This document shows positions 1-11,498 of a stretch of DNA of 64,000 bases, piece after piece. The notes under the pieces are model-generated. The model saw only the letters and a program-made list of their open reading frames with translations. It ran no database searches and was not told where the DNA came from. Source of the stretch: Mercurialis annua (taxonomy: Eukaryota > Streptophyta > Magnoliopsida > Malpighiales > Euphorbiaceae). The position numbers and the translations under genes are program-made. Position 1 is the first letter of the stretch. Every line of letters begins with the position of its first letter. Location: contig NC_065576.1 of the NCBI RefSeq assembly GCF_937616625.2, forward strand, positions 34,498,628 through 34,562,627, read 5' to 3'.

Positions 1-3
1 AGC

Positions 4-1370
4 GTGCATAGTTCAAGAGCCGACTCACATCAGAGAAAAACTATAAATGAGGAGGTCTTAGGTTTAGTGCAAATAAATGAGGAGGTCTTAGGTTTAGTGC
101 AAGCCGAGCTGGCAAAACACAAGGGAAACAAAGGCGTATCCAACCCACCATGTGTGATGGGCATCGGCAGCCCGTTGATCCGAGACATCCTGTTAGAGCC
201 ATTCCCAGATAAGTTCAAATACCCAACTATAAAACAATATGATGGTAAGTCGAACCCCATGACTCTTCCAAACTGTTTTCAGGTTGCCATGAGCGAACAT
301 AGGATTTCAGACGCATCGGTGTGTAAAGTCTTTCCTACAATCCTGATAGATGCCGGACAAAATTGGTTTCAAAACTTGAGGGAAGGGTCTATTGGAATTT
401 TCTAAGAGCTGGCAATAGCTTTCAAAACTCACTTCGCACCGAGCCTCTAGAGAAAGAAAAAGTCGAGCGATCTGAAAAAGTGCTTTCAGAAACCTGGTGA
501 GAGCTTAACATATTATATATCTCGGTTTAATGCGTAGAGGGTCCAGGTGCAGAACCTTATCAACGATACCGTAATAGACGCTATGAAAGATAATACTACT
601 ATGGTAACTTTCCGAGATAGTTTAATCACCAGTCCAGTGGAAACCTACACTGCGCTCATGGAACGAGCTTGAAATTACTTAAATTTGAGTGAAGATGGGC
701 AAAGAACGGCTCCTGTCCTGGCTCAGAATGCACAACCAGGACAAAACCCTCCCAACAATGGTGGCTGAAGCCAAGAAAGTTTTATACCAAACAATGAACA
801 GGGGGACGAGGTAGAAGCATGCATGAAAATCAGTCGAATTATAACAGTGACGGTAGCATACCGGCATACTCGAATGCGCTATCGAGTTTCAGGCCGAGTT
901 TTGATATCGGGGGAGGTGCGAAAGGTTATCGTGATGCACGAGGATATGAAAGACTTTTCGTACCTCTGAACACACCGGGCGATCAAATTCTGGCATGGAT
1001 CAAAAGTAATAACAAATAGATTAATTATCCTCCTAAGATGTTGAGAGAAGGAGATAAGACAAAGTTTTGTGATTTCCATGCGGGGAACGGGCATGAAACA
1101 GTAGATTGCAGACAGTTGAAGAGGGAGATAAATAAGATGGTATGCCGGGGTAAACTGAAGGGCTTTGTGGCTAACCCACCACCGCAAGAAAACACAAATA
1201 GAACTAACACGGTTAGGAATGAGCCTAATACTTCTCGGGATCCTGACCATCAGGCGAAGAGAACCCAGATCACAGGGGTAATCAATACCCTAGCAGGAGG
1301 TACTATTGGCTCGGAAAGGTGCTGCAAGAAAAAACAGAAAATGGTGATGTCGGTGTCGGAGCGTCCCTAG
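4..1370 (+). pseudogene. Tat-type gag remnant
   Basis: The first open stretch (4-405) reads as the plant retrotransposon gag domain, with the segments FPDKFKYPTIKQYDG and NWFQNL that typify Tat gags. Homology continues in shifting frames to about 1370. A knuckle-like CDFHAGNGHETVDC (C-x2-H-x4-H-x4-C) lies near 1070-1110. The product would be the capsid/nucleocapsid polyprotein that packages element RNA. Stops and frame changes (for example after 405 and around 1018) make it non-functional. A 30-bp in-frame duplication sits near its start. Confidence 0.8.
43..102 (+). repeat. 30-bp tandem duplication inside gag
   Basis: The unit starting ATAAATGAGGAGG occurs twice without change (43-72 and 73-102), adding ten in-frame codons. 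It looks like a local replication slip in this copy. Confidence 0.85.
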
Positions 1371-2926
1371 TGGCCCGACCTATCGTTTAGCATAGCAGAT
1401 GGTAAAGGAGTTGAGTTTCCCCATGAGGATGCTTTGGTCATCTCAGCCGACATACAGACGAAATGGGCAAGAAGACTCCTCGTGGATGATGGTTGCTCGG
1501 TCAACCTGTCAGCACACCGCTACCCGATTTAGGAGGAACACTAGTCAGTCCGGAGGGCATTATTGAGCTAGATCTGGAGCTTGGAGTGGAAATACCATAG
1601 AATGATGGAAGATCCGACATAATGGCGGAACCAACACGGAAGGTAAAAACCCTTTTCATGATTGTTGATATGCCATTAGCTTATAATGGAATACTTAGTA
1701 GGCCTCTGTTATACAGTACAAGTGCTGCTACTTGTATTAGATATGTCATGATGAAGGTACCTACTAAGCAAGGGGTAGTTTCCGCCCGGGGTGATCAGAA
1801 AGTATCAAGGGAGTGTTACATGTCGGCCATCAGTTCGACAGTGGAGACAATGAATATTGAGATCCCAGAATTAGTGCTGAAAGAAAAGAAGGGACAGAAG
1901 CCGCCCGAGCCTTTGGAAACAATCGAGTTACAGCAGGGAATCGACATGTCGGCACAAATGGGAATGAATTGCCCTGTAGAAGGCCGAGCGGAAGTAGTAA
2001 AACAAATAATGGAATTCACCTCAGATTTTTCTAACATACCAGAGGAGATAAGTGGGGTAGATCCAAGGGTTAAAACCCACAAGTTGAAAGTAGATCCGAA
2101 TTGTAAGCCGGTCAAACAGAAGAAAAGAACTTTTTTGCTGGAGAAGCAGTTAGCGATTAAGGAGGAGGTGGATAAGTTGCTGATAAGCGTGTTTTATCAG
2201 GAAAGTCCACCACTCCGAATGGCTGGAAAATGCGGTGTTGATTAAAAAGGCAAACAGAAGATGGAGGCTTTATATAGATTACACTGATCTAAACAATACC
2301 TGCTCAAAGGATTGTTTCCATCAACCGAACATTGATCAACTGATAGATGCGACATGCAATTATACAGTGTTCACTTTTTGGATGCCTCTCAAGGTTATCA
2401 TCAAGTGCAGATGGATAAAGAAGATGAGCAGAAGACATCTTTCATCACCAATATGGGGACATTTTGCTATTATAAAATGCCCTTCGGTCTGAAGAATGCC
2501 GGAGCAACTTACCAAAGGATGAATTATGTTTTCAGTGACCAGTTAGGTCGGAATGTGGAGGATTATGTTGATGATATTGTAGTAAATTCCAAAAGCATAG
2601 GGGATCATGCTAAGGATTTGGCCGAAACGTTCGTTAAGCTGAGAAAGTACAATGTGAAACTGAACCCGGACAAATGTGTGTTCGCGGTCAGGTCAGGAAA
2701 GTTTATGGGACACGTGGTGTCAGAAAAGGGGATCGAAGCCAACCCGGTCAACATAGAGGCCATTAAGGAAATGAAAGCCCCAAGGTCGGTCAAAGAGGTG
2801 CAAAAGATGAATGGGCGGATTACGGCTTTGGGCCGATTTATGAGTTGCTCGGCGAAAAGGTGTTTGCCATTTTTCAAGATATTAAAGAACACTAATAAAT
2901 TTCTATGGACGGAAGAACGCGACTAA
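1371..2926 (+). pseudogene. Tat protease and reverse transcriptase remnant
   Basis: The segment VDDGCSVN near 1480-1505 corresponds to the aspartic protease active-site loop, with the usual second aspartate context changed. The stretch 1622-1810 contains the YNGILSRPLL block that follows protease in Tat elements. Reverse transcriptase runs from about 2040 to 2926: FLDASQGYHQVQM, MPFGLKNAGATYQ and the catalytic EDYVDDIVV (near 2560-2580) are all visible. It would copy element RNA into cDNA. A frame change around 2230-2354 and a stop at 2924-2926 disrupt it. Confidence 0.85.
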
Positions 2927-3790
2927 GCTTTTGAGGAGTAAAAGGTCTACCTTTACACTCCACCCGTTCTGGGTAGGCCAGAACCCGGAGAAGTTCTTTA
3001 TTTGTACTTAGCAGTGGCTGAGAAAACAGCAGCGACGATGCTTGTTAAAGAAGAAATGGGTCTTCAGACGCCGAAGCAAAGTCCTAAAGGGACCAAAGAT
3101 GAGATATTCGAAGATAGCGAAATTCGCTTTTGCTCTTAAAACAACGGCTTTGAAATTGAGGAGATACTTTGAAGCCCATGTGGTGGTAGTTCGAACCAAC
3201 CAACCCTTGAAAAGAGTGTTGCAACGACCATAAACTTTGTGAAGATGGTCTCATGGTTAGTATAAATGAGCGGTTTTGACATCAAATATGAGGCTAGACC
3301 GGCTCTCAAAGCTCAAGTTTTGGCAGATTTTCTAGCAGAAACAACTACTCATGAACAACTTATAGATGTAGAAGAAGAACTTATTAGTTGGGTCATGGAA
3401 GTAGACGGCGCGTCTAACCTAGATGGAGCAGGAGCAGGGGTAATTTTGAAAGGGTCGTCAGCTGTCGAGTTGCATAGCTTGGTCCTTTTCAGTTTCGCTG
3501 CGTCCAATAATGCAGTAGGATATGAAGCATTGCTGGCCGGTCTGCGGATGGTAAAAGTGGTTAAAGCAGAATATGTTAAAATAAGGAGTGATTCACAACT
3601 AGTGGTAAATCAGATACTAGGCACGTTTGAAGCCAGTGACGCAGAAATGAGGAGGTATGTGGATTGGGCTAAGTTCTTTCTGGATCGTATCACGGAACGG
3701 GGAGGAAAGTGGGAGCTGGAGAAAGTCCCCAGGTCGGAGAATACAGAGGCAGATATACTAGGTAAAGCAGCCGTAAAAGGGGAGAAGTAA
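2927..3790 (+). pseudogene. Tat RNase H plus archaeal-type second RNase H remnant
   Basis: From about 2990 the translation shows LYLAVAEKTAATMLV, typical of the first gypsy RNase H; it is broken by stops. A cleaner domain follows (3266-3790, 174 codons) with VMEVDGASNLDGAGAGVIL, YEALLAGL, IRSDSQLVVNQI and ENTEADILGKAA. These supply the D, E, D, D set of an archaeal-type RNase H. The duplicated RNase H places the element in the Tat lineage. It would remove RNA from RNA-DNA hybrids during reverse transcription. Confidence 0.85.
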
Positions 3791-5107
3791 CCCGGAGTAC
3801 ATTGTTCAACTCTGTGATATTCTAGCATCGATCACCCAGAAATCATTTTTCTCACACAACCGTTGGATAGCTGGATGAAAGGCATTGCACAGTATCTCTC
3901 CGAAGGAAGTCTGCCAGAAGATAAGAAAGCCGCGTACAAAATTCTATGTCAAGCACCGCATTACGCATTTGTAGATGGAATTTTATATCAAAAGTCTTTC
4001 TTGAGGCCTTGGTCGAGATGTTTAACTTCAGAAGAGGGAGAGTATGTATTAAAACAGGTACCTGAAGGTTTATGTGGTTCCCATATTGCCCCAAGATCTT
4101 TGGTGAAGAAAGTTGTTCTTCAGGGATATTACTGGCCATTGATGCTTAAGCAAGACAAGAATATAGTTCAGAAATGTGAAAAAAGTCAGCAACATCAAAA
4201 TCTAAGACACGTACCGACCATTGAGAAATCCCCTATCCTCAGTCCATGGCAATTCTCAACCTGGTGATTGACATTCTGGGTCCTTTACCCACGACAATGA
4301 GGGAGAGAAAGTTTATAATCGTAGCAATCGACCATTTTACAAAATGGATCGAAGTAGAGGCAGTAAGCAAGATCACTTCAGCTCAGCTCAGGGACTTTTT
4401 CTGGAAGCAAGTGATATGTCGGTTCGGGCTTCCTAAAGGTTTTATCGCAGATAATGGGAAGCAATTTGACTTCAAGAAATCTAATGAAATTTTGCGAGAA
4501 TTCAGATATCGACCTACGGTTTACATCAGTAACACACCCCCAATGTAATGGGATGACCGAGGTGATAAACCGGACCATACTGAAAGGGATGAAGACCAGA
4601 GTAAAAAAAGTTAAGAAACAATGGTTGGAAGAGTTACAGAACGTGATTTGGGCCTACCAAACTACCCCGAGAGAAGGAACAGGAGAAACTCCTTTTTTCC
4701 TGACATACGATTGTGAAACAATGGTGCCCGTCGAGCAAGGAATTCCGACTTTGGGAGTCCAATTTTTTAATGAAGCTACAAATGAGGAGGAACAGAGGTT
4801 GAGTTTATGTTTGTTGCAAGAACAAAGGGAACAAGCTTCAGTCAGGATAGAAGAATACAAGCAAAGAATGGCAAGGTATCACAACAACCGGGCCAAACCA
4901 CAAAGTTTCCAAACGGGAGATTTGGTAAGGAGAAGAGTGGATATAGGAAAAGGCAACACGAGCGTAGGCAAGCTGGAAGCTGACTGGGAAGGACCTTACC
5001 GAGTTTCAAAGGTCGGAAAGGGGGGAGCATATAACTTGGAAACCATGTCGGGCAAAGCCATCTCAAGGACATGGAATTCCCAAGTTCTTCGAAAGTACTA
5101 TCGGTGA
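3791..5107 (+). pseudogene. Tat integrase remnant
   Basis: From about 3863 (SWMKGIAQYL) through the damaged zinc-binding region to the catalytic core: VIDILGPLPT (first D, near 4270), FIADNGKQF (second D, near 4450) and MTEVINRTI (E, near 4560) are recognisable. The C-terminal part with TGDLVRR and DWEGPYRVSKV ends at 5107. The zinc finger is damaged (4140-4210) and the core changes frame at about 4245 and 4500. It would have joined element cDNA to the host chromosome. A short non-coding stretch then leads to the tandem repeats. Confidence 0.85.
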
Positions 5108-5167
5108 TTCGTTATGTGTTTTGTTCCCAAGTTTTTCACAAAAGAAACGATAAAAAGAAAACGTCAT

Positions 5168-5216
5168 ATGTCGGTACCGAGATAGGCTTCGGCCGTCCAA
5201 CGAGGCTTTGGCCGAT
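5168..5216 (+). repeat. Left part of Tat 3'-region tandem repeat, cut by element A
   Basis: About two units of a roughly 18-19 bp repeat (AACGAGGCTTCGGCCG core) precede the TSD CCGAT at 5212-5216. The array resumes at 33957 on the far side of element A. Confidence 0.85.
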
Positions 5217-5437
5217 TGATAGGAGTAAAATACTCCTATATTTTTTAGGTGTTTTCATATACTTCTACATGTTTTATCACGCTTTTCGGTTGCTTTATAT
5301 GCCTTATTGCGCGTGTGTGTTATAGGGAAAGTAGAGCAAAACATAGTCTTTTTGGGCTAAAGAAGGAAGAATCAACGAATCGGAAATCAAGCGAAGTCTT
5401 GGAGCGTTTTGGCGAGAAATGACCCCTCTCAGCAAAA

Positions 5438-5566
5438 GGGCTCGATTGAGATCCCCCTTTAATGAAGGGCTCGATCAAGCCCTAGTCAATTTTCAAGGCA
5501 TGAAGCCTTCGGGGATGGGGCTCGATCGATCCCCTCTGCGTTAAATGAAGGGCTCGATCGAGCCCT
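5438..5566 (+). repeat. Palindrome tetrad in 5' LTR of A
   Basis: Four imperfect copies of GGGCTCGATCGAGCCC occur at about 5438-5455, 5466-5481, 5517-5534 and 5550-5565. Copies 1-2 and 3-4 are separated by short spacers containing TTAATGAA or TTAAATGAA. The middle spacer holds AAGCCTTCGGGGATG. The module lies about 120 bp upstream of the LTR TATA box. Confidence 0.85.
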
Positions 5567-5683
5567 TCTATTCTATCACTTGGAAATTACATTTTTGGAG
5601 CTCTAAACAAGATGAGGACCACTTTCGGATTTAGCCCAACACACCTATTGTACTAGGAGTTTTATTTCCTCTTTTGTAAGCCA

Positions 5684-5690
5684 TATATAA
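5684..5690 (+). promoter_or_regulatory. Probable TATA box of the A LTR
   Basis: CCATATATAAGGC sits about 470 bp into the LTR, the place expected for the U3 promoter. Element B has CTATATAAGACAC at the matching position. Confidence 0.6.
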
Positions 5691-8193
5691 GGCATTTTAT
5701 CTATACTTTAGGGTATGCAACATTCTCTATACATAACACTTTTTATCTTTTTGATTATTTCCTTTGTTTTAGTAATTCTAGGGCTTTGAGCCATCTTCTC
5801 CAAGTAGCAATTACTTGTAATACCCCTTATTTTTTTGTTATGTTTTCGACATGGTTTCAGATTAGGTTGAGCATTGTGACACCTTGATTGAGTCGTTTTT
5901 TTGTATCTTGTATGTGTCATATGTATCGTGTGGGTAGTAGATATTGATTCGATTCATTTTCGGGTATATATTGAAGTTGTTTTCCCATGTTTTCGAAAAC
6001 TGCCATGTGTTAATAAAGCGTTGATATCTCACAATTGAACAGTCGGATCGGGTTCATCTTTGGATATGTTGTTCCTAAGAGGATTTTTTAAAATCTGGTC
6101 GGTTGGATTGCTATTTGGAGGTTTCTAACTCTAAAAATACATGTTAAACCGTGGGCTTTAATTGCAGCCCAAGTAAAGCCCGCAGGAGTCTATAAATAGA
6201 CCCCTTAAATTGCAAACCCTAGCCCCCATTCAACTCCAAACCCTAAAAACGAATTGCTTCACTCAAAGAACTTGATTTCTTCTTTCTAAAAAGTCCGAAT
6301 GTGATTCATTCCGCTTAGAGTATGATTTTACATCCTACTCGCAAGATCTACGCGATTTCTATGTTGCGTTCTTCGTTGGAAGCTTGTGGATTAAATTGAA
6401 TTCGGTCCAGCCCCTTGAACCTTGGGTTATTACATCATTTACATCATTGTTCATCATCCATAGGTATTTTTTTCGTATCCTTTTGATTCATGGATTCATT
6501 GTTGTGTGATTTTGCCTTTAATGCATATATAGGATTTTAATAAAGTGAATTGTTGCTATTATTATGCTATGCTTATGCTACTGCGTTATATGGATAAAAT
6601 AATGGTTTGTATATATATAAATTGATGTTACATGTTTTGGAAAGCATTTGGCATGATTCATCAATGTTAGGATTTTTCTAGAAATTGTTGTATTCTAATC
6701 GATTTGGTGGTTTGAATCTATGAAATTGAGATTCTATGCTAAGGTTACTAATATGTATGATATTTTTGATGGATTTTATGTTTATGAACTGATCTTGTTA
6801 GTTGTATCAACACTTTGGCATGCTCTCGATTGTTTTAGCTGAAATAGCGTAAAATGGTGAATTTTGGGCTGTTTGAGAGTTGTAATCGCATAAATATTTT
6901 GAGATGATGCACCTACTGTTCTAAGATGATATATATGATTTTTATATGATTTAGTATCAGTGGTTATATGATTTGGGTTGTCGAATGCATGATTTTGCTT
7001 AGTTAGCATGTTTAGGCAATTTCTAACGAAATTGCGTTATCGATTGTTTAAGGGATGTTGGCATGAGTTTAGATCTGAGTTGGTTTGCTATTTTGAAATT
7101 ATGTATGATATAATAATGATCTAAATGAGTTTGGGAGTTTGAATCATAAATGTTTTGGTACGTGTTGGCTTAGTTTGCAAACTAGGTAGTTTTACGCTAA
7201 AATGCTTTGATTTCGGATTCGATACTTTGTAATGACCTAAGATCTGAATTACTTTCATATTATTTATTATGGTATGTATATGAACTGATCTAAGGTGTTT
7301 TAGTTTGACGATTCATGTTTGGTCTCGTTTTCGTCTAAGTGTCATGAATGCTTAATTGGCTTGATTTTGTGAAAAATATGTTAATTGATTCCAAATATTT
7401 TGCTATGGCATGTGTTATATAAAATGTGATTATTAAGCAAGGTAAGGCTGTTGTGTATTGGTTTTTGGCTTATTTGGTTGTGTTTGTCCTTTGGAGACTT
7501 TTATCGAACACTTTATAATTATGATGTTATACTTGGGTTTTAATGTTAATTGAGTTCCCTTGTTTTCTAAATTGATACTTTGGTATATTTAAATGATTCC
7601 GGACTTCAAAAGAATTGTTTTACTTTGGTTGGATGTTTGGTTTGGGTTAGACTTGGGTCGCCCAATTTGTGAGTATAGGCTTGGCAGTTGTGATAACTCG
7701 GCTAGCTGACCACTTTGGTTTAAACTTGGTTTTATAATTTTAACTAAGTTATTGAAATGATTTCCGGATTATGTTTTCAAAGTGGGAACTCAATTTGACT
7801 TGGCTATCGTATGACTTTGGTTATATTGAATATCTATGATTACTCTACTTTGGTTTATGCTTTGGCTATGGATTAAGTAAGTGTGTTTGCTTTGTGTTTG
7901 ATGAATGTCTTGACTCGTTGATCTTTGTGTTAGTCATATGTGTTGTCTAGTGCTCTCTAGAGTTAGGACATGTTTTAATTCTGATTTATATTGTCTAGAC
8001 TCGTCGAATGTTCGTGCTTCGGAGACGAATCAGGATTAGTTGCTTGCCAGGTTATCACGTGGATTAGCAAGCAGTGAGTTTGTACTTACTATTTACCGCT
8101 TTATTAAGTAAATTGTTATGTTAGTATCTATATAATGTATACGTACAATTGCGAACTGTTTTTATCATTATGGCTTTTAGTTGGAACATGCTA

Positions 8194-8212
8194 CCTAATG
8201 GGCATCATTAGG
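8194..8212 (+). repeat. Short inverted repeat shared by two solo LTRs
   Basis: CCTAATGGGCATCATTAGG has 7-bp arms (CCTAATG/CATTAGG). A near copy occurs at 52801-52819 in the other solo LTR at a similar distance from the LTR end (about 770-845 bp). Confidence 0.7.
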
Positions 8213-8254
8213 ACCGCGTGCGCACCGGTATTGATCTAGATAAGGTATGTGATA

Positions 8255-8385
8255 TGTGGTGGTAATCGGTGTGAGCATAGCTCTCGAGACCAGTAGAGTA
8301 ACTCGGTGTAGCTCAGCTCTCGGGACTCTGATTATGAATTAAGAGTGGTCGGTGGTAACTCGGTGTAGCTCAGCTCTCGGGACCA
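8255..8385 (+). repeat. Short direct repeats in solo LTR
   Basis: Three spaced copies of a motif like CGGTGTAGCTCAGCTCTCGG (the first degenerate) occur here. Confidence 0.7.
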
Positions 8386-9061
8386 GGCCTATTAGATTAT
8401 GGATATATTTATTATTGTGGATTAGGGTTCCAACTATTATACGTAATGTTGTTATTAAATGTTTTAAACGGTTTTAAAGGTTTTCCACTTGATAAATGTA
8501 AATAGTGGTATGAACTCATCTCAGTATATCTGACCCTGTTGTTTTCCCAATTTTTTCAGGGTTATGATTTGAGCGAGTCAGCTGCTCTCCGATTCTTTAT
8601 TTCGTCGGAGGTTTTACTTTATATTTTAATAAAGTTAGTAAACTGATTTTATTCTTAGACCGCAGTAGTAATTAGAAGTCTTATGTCGAATACTTGTTAT
8701 AAATCTATTCAATTAATTAATTATTATTTTTAGCATCCTTTTATTAACTTGGGTTAATATGTACTTCTGCCATGTATAAGACTCAGAGTTGGCTGAGCAC
8801 TTTATAATAAATGTTGTATACTATGAACTACTAGAATTAGGCTGAAGTCTCGGTTGCCCCTAAGCATTGGTTTTCTTGCAGGTTTATATATTTGTTGATT
8901 ATCCGCAAAACTAGCTACGGGTTTTGGTACAACCATACCCATACCCTAGCGCCGGTCGCGATTCATGAAATTGGGTCGTGACATTACTCCATTGTTGAAT
9001 ATTGTTTGAAGCTTTTAAATTGAAGATTATGTTCCTTTATTATTAATTGAGGATTTATCTT

Positions 9062-9188
9062 TATTATTGAATATTCTCATTAGTTGTCTCTAAGAAAGTA
9101 ATTAATTTTCTCTCTTCAATGCTTTATTATTGAATATTCTCATTAGTTGTCTCTAAGAAAGTAATTAATTTTCTCTCTTCAATGCTTT
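9062..9188 (+). repeat. 63-bp tandem duplication in 5' LTR of A
   Basis: The unit beginning TTATTATTGAATATTCTC and ending in CTCTCTTCAATGCT appears twice in a row with no visible differences. The 3' LTR of A (about 33130-33210) has it once. The duplication therefore arose after insertion of A. Confidence 0.85.
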
Positions 9189-9945
9189 ATTATTCTTATT
9201 GTGTGATTGTTGTTGACATAGCCATGCTTTGCTAAGCCCCCTTGTTTGGGGATTGATATGAAGATTAGATAAATGCATGATTGGGTTAGGGTTTAGGCTT
9301 GTTTTAATGTTCTAATTAATGCTCTTAATGCTTGCTTTAGATTAGCTACCTAAGTATGATTCTAGATTAATTAAGGCTTTGGGAGAAGGTTAATTAATTG
9401 GATTAGGTCGATTATAATCTTAATTGATAGCACCATGAGAGTGGGTTAGAGATTAGGAAACCTTAGAGTTGAATATTAATTGTGAACTTGCTTGGTAATC
9501 TTGTTTAGTGCCACGAGAGTGGGTTAGGCGTGATTAGTAGGTTTGTGTTACGGTTTTGTATCTCTTTGAGACTCGAGAGAGCGGGAGATACGCATTATGA
9601 ACGCTTGGTTCACATTTATAGCCATAAACCTTATTCCCAAGATTGCATGACCTAGGTGTAATTTTGACCTCCAGACCTCTTTATCATTTAAATTTTTGTT
9701 AGTTGTTAATCACTTTAATCTTTTATAATTGTTAATTTAGTTGTTGAATTGCAAGTTTGGTTACTTAGTCGAATTGTTAGTAGTTTAGTTGATACTCCAA
9801 AAACATCTCTTTTCGTTGCTAAATGAATTGAAATTCAAGATTGACTTCGCTCACTTTAAACCTCGTATTTTCGTGGGATCGATTCCGTACTTACAGATTA
9901 GTACAAGTTGGTATTAGCGCGTGAGCGTTTTTGCCAACAAGTTTT

Positions 9946-9963
9946 TGGCGCCGTTGCCGGGGA
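9946..9963 (+). other. Primer-binding site of element A (tRNA-Asp)
   Basis: TGGCGCCGTTGCCGGGGA lies six bases after the LTR end. It complements the 3' end of plant tRNA-Asp, the primer used by Athila elements. Confidence 0.9.
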
Positions 9964-10113
9964 TGTGGTTGCGTTTAATTGATTGGAGAGTATTTTTACA
10001 TTCGGTCGAGTTAGCCTTGATTTTCTGTTTTATTTTTATTGCTCAATTTTGCTTTTTTGTGGTTTACGCTCGGTTTTTTTATTTTTGCTTGTGAAGGAAA
10101 TTGAATCTAGTGT

Positions 10114-11498
10114 ATGCATAATACACGACGTTCCAATCTTCCGCTCGAACCTTTTGAAGAAAACCTTGGTAGATTCGAAAGATGTGTGAGAAGAAGAGCC
10201 CGTATCCCCGTAGTTATGGAAGGTGATGGCAATAATTATGAGGAAGTGGAGAGGTTCAATCCTCTAGCGGAAGGAGGGGAACAACAATATCCACCACCTC
10301 CTCCTCCGCTTGAGAATGTGAACCGACAAAGGATTCAAGAGCGCCCAAGGGATGATCGCCCCCAAGAGCACACACAAGTGTATAATCAACCAAGACAAAC
10401 TTTGGGTGAATTCTTCTTGCTAGATGAGGATAATGCCACGTTTGGGTGTTTTGCGATGCCGGTTCAAGCATCGACTTTTGAGATCAAGCTAAGTACCATA
10501 CAACTTTTGGAGAACCGGTATGCATTTTATGGATTGAGTCATGAGGATCCCAATGCACATATTGCCAAGTTCTTGGGTTTACTCAACACTTTCAAGATTT
10601 ATGGGACAGCCGCGGATCAAATCAAGCTAAGGATGTTCCCCTTCTAATTGAGGGACAAGGCAAGTTTATGGCTTCAATCTCCCCCAATGAGTCAATCCAC
10701 AACTGGAGAGATTTGGCTTAAGTGTTTCTCAACAAGTACTTCCCTCATGGCAAGACCGCAAGGCTAACTAAGGAGATAATTGATTTTGTCCAATTTGAGG
10801 GGGAGTCACTATATGAGGCATGGGAGCGGTTTAAGGATCTATAAAGGAACGTTCCACATTATCAACTCAAGAGAGAGCATGTCATCCAAATATTCTATGA
10901 TGGGACAACCGAGACTACTAGAGCTTCTATTTATGCGGCGTCGGGTGGTTCCTTAATGTAAAAGACATATGAGGAAGGTATTAAATAGGTGGAAACATTG
11001 GCTATAGTAAGTAGTACATGGTCCTCCACAGATAGAAGCAGACCATCTAGTCAAAAGTCGGCAATGATTCTTGACTAAGTAAAGAAGATGGAGGCCATGA
11101 AAACACATAATGCTTCACTTCAATCCCAAGTGGATGCCATGAGGAAATAAGTTGCTCCAAGAAACACACCGGTAGCTTATGGGCAAGTGGGATGCGATTT
11201 TTGTGGGGATTACAATCATGCAGGTGGAGAATGTCTAGTTGCGGGAAAAGCTTTGAGTGAGAAAGTGAACTACATTAAGGGAAAAAGACAAGTCAATGAC
11301 CCCTATTCCAATACTTACAACCCCAGGTGGAGAAATCACCCTAATTTTGGGTGGAGAAACAATGAGGGGCAAGGAAATGTTCAAGCTTCTCAACAAGCGG
11401 GTCCAAGTTTTCAAGGTGGAAACAAACCTCCTCAACAACACCAAGGTCACTACCACAACAATCAACACCATGGGAACAATTTTGGTGGTAGGCCTTAA
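10114..11498 (+). pseudogene. Element A gag remnant
   Basis: The first ATG at 10114 begins MHNTRRSNLPLEPFEE, almost the same as element B (MHNTRRANLPLEPFQE). The frame is open for 177 codons to a stop at 10645-10647. Homology then continues in other frames. A zinc knuckle CDFCGDYNHAGGEC (C-x2-C-x4-H-x4-C) lies at about 11190-11235. It would encode the capsid and nucleocapsid part of the polyprotein. Stops, for example near 10960 and 11075, and frameshifts inactivate it. About 75-80% of residues match element B by eye. Confidence 0.85.

Larger units (their letters stand above)
5816..8983 (+). mobile_element. Solo LTR (3168 bp) of a Tekay/Del-type gypsy element
   Basis: It begins TGTAATACCCC, ends GGGTCGTGACA and is flanked by the direct repeat TTACT (5811-5815 and 8984-8988). 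The flanks join to restore the A LTR, as comparison with 33051-33080 shows. There is no gag-pol, primer site or polypurine tract, so it is a solo LTR left by LTR-LTR recombination. A TATA-like TCTATAAATAGACC lies at about 6190. LTRs of about 3 kb with these ends are typical of Tekay/Del-type chromoviruses; the fragment at 47307-50284 shares the GGGTCGTGACA end and has an initiator-Met primer site. Confidence 0.88.
5217..9939 (+). repeat. 5' LTR of element A, interrupted by a solo LTR
   Basis: The LTR is present as 5217-5815 plus 8989-9939, about 1550 bp once the inserted solo LTR and one TSD copy are discounted. It matches the 3' LTR at 32467-33956 with frequent substitutions. It begins with the inverted motif TAGGAGTAAAATACTCCTA and ends TTTTTGCCAACA, directly before the tRNA-Asp primer site. 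A TATA box (TATATAA) lies at 5684-5690. About 62 bp of extra length over the 3' copy is explained by an internal duplication at 9062-9188. Confidence 0.92.

Noticed and set aside
5816..8983. Complete non-autonomous element (LARD or TRIM) instead of a solo LTR
   Set aside because: No internal pair of LTRs, primer site or polypurine tract; the ends match the LTR end of a related fragment at 49410-49420.
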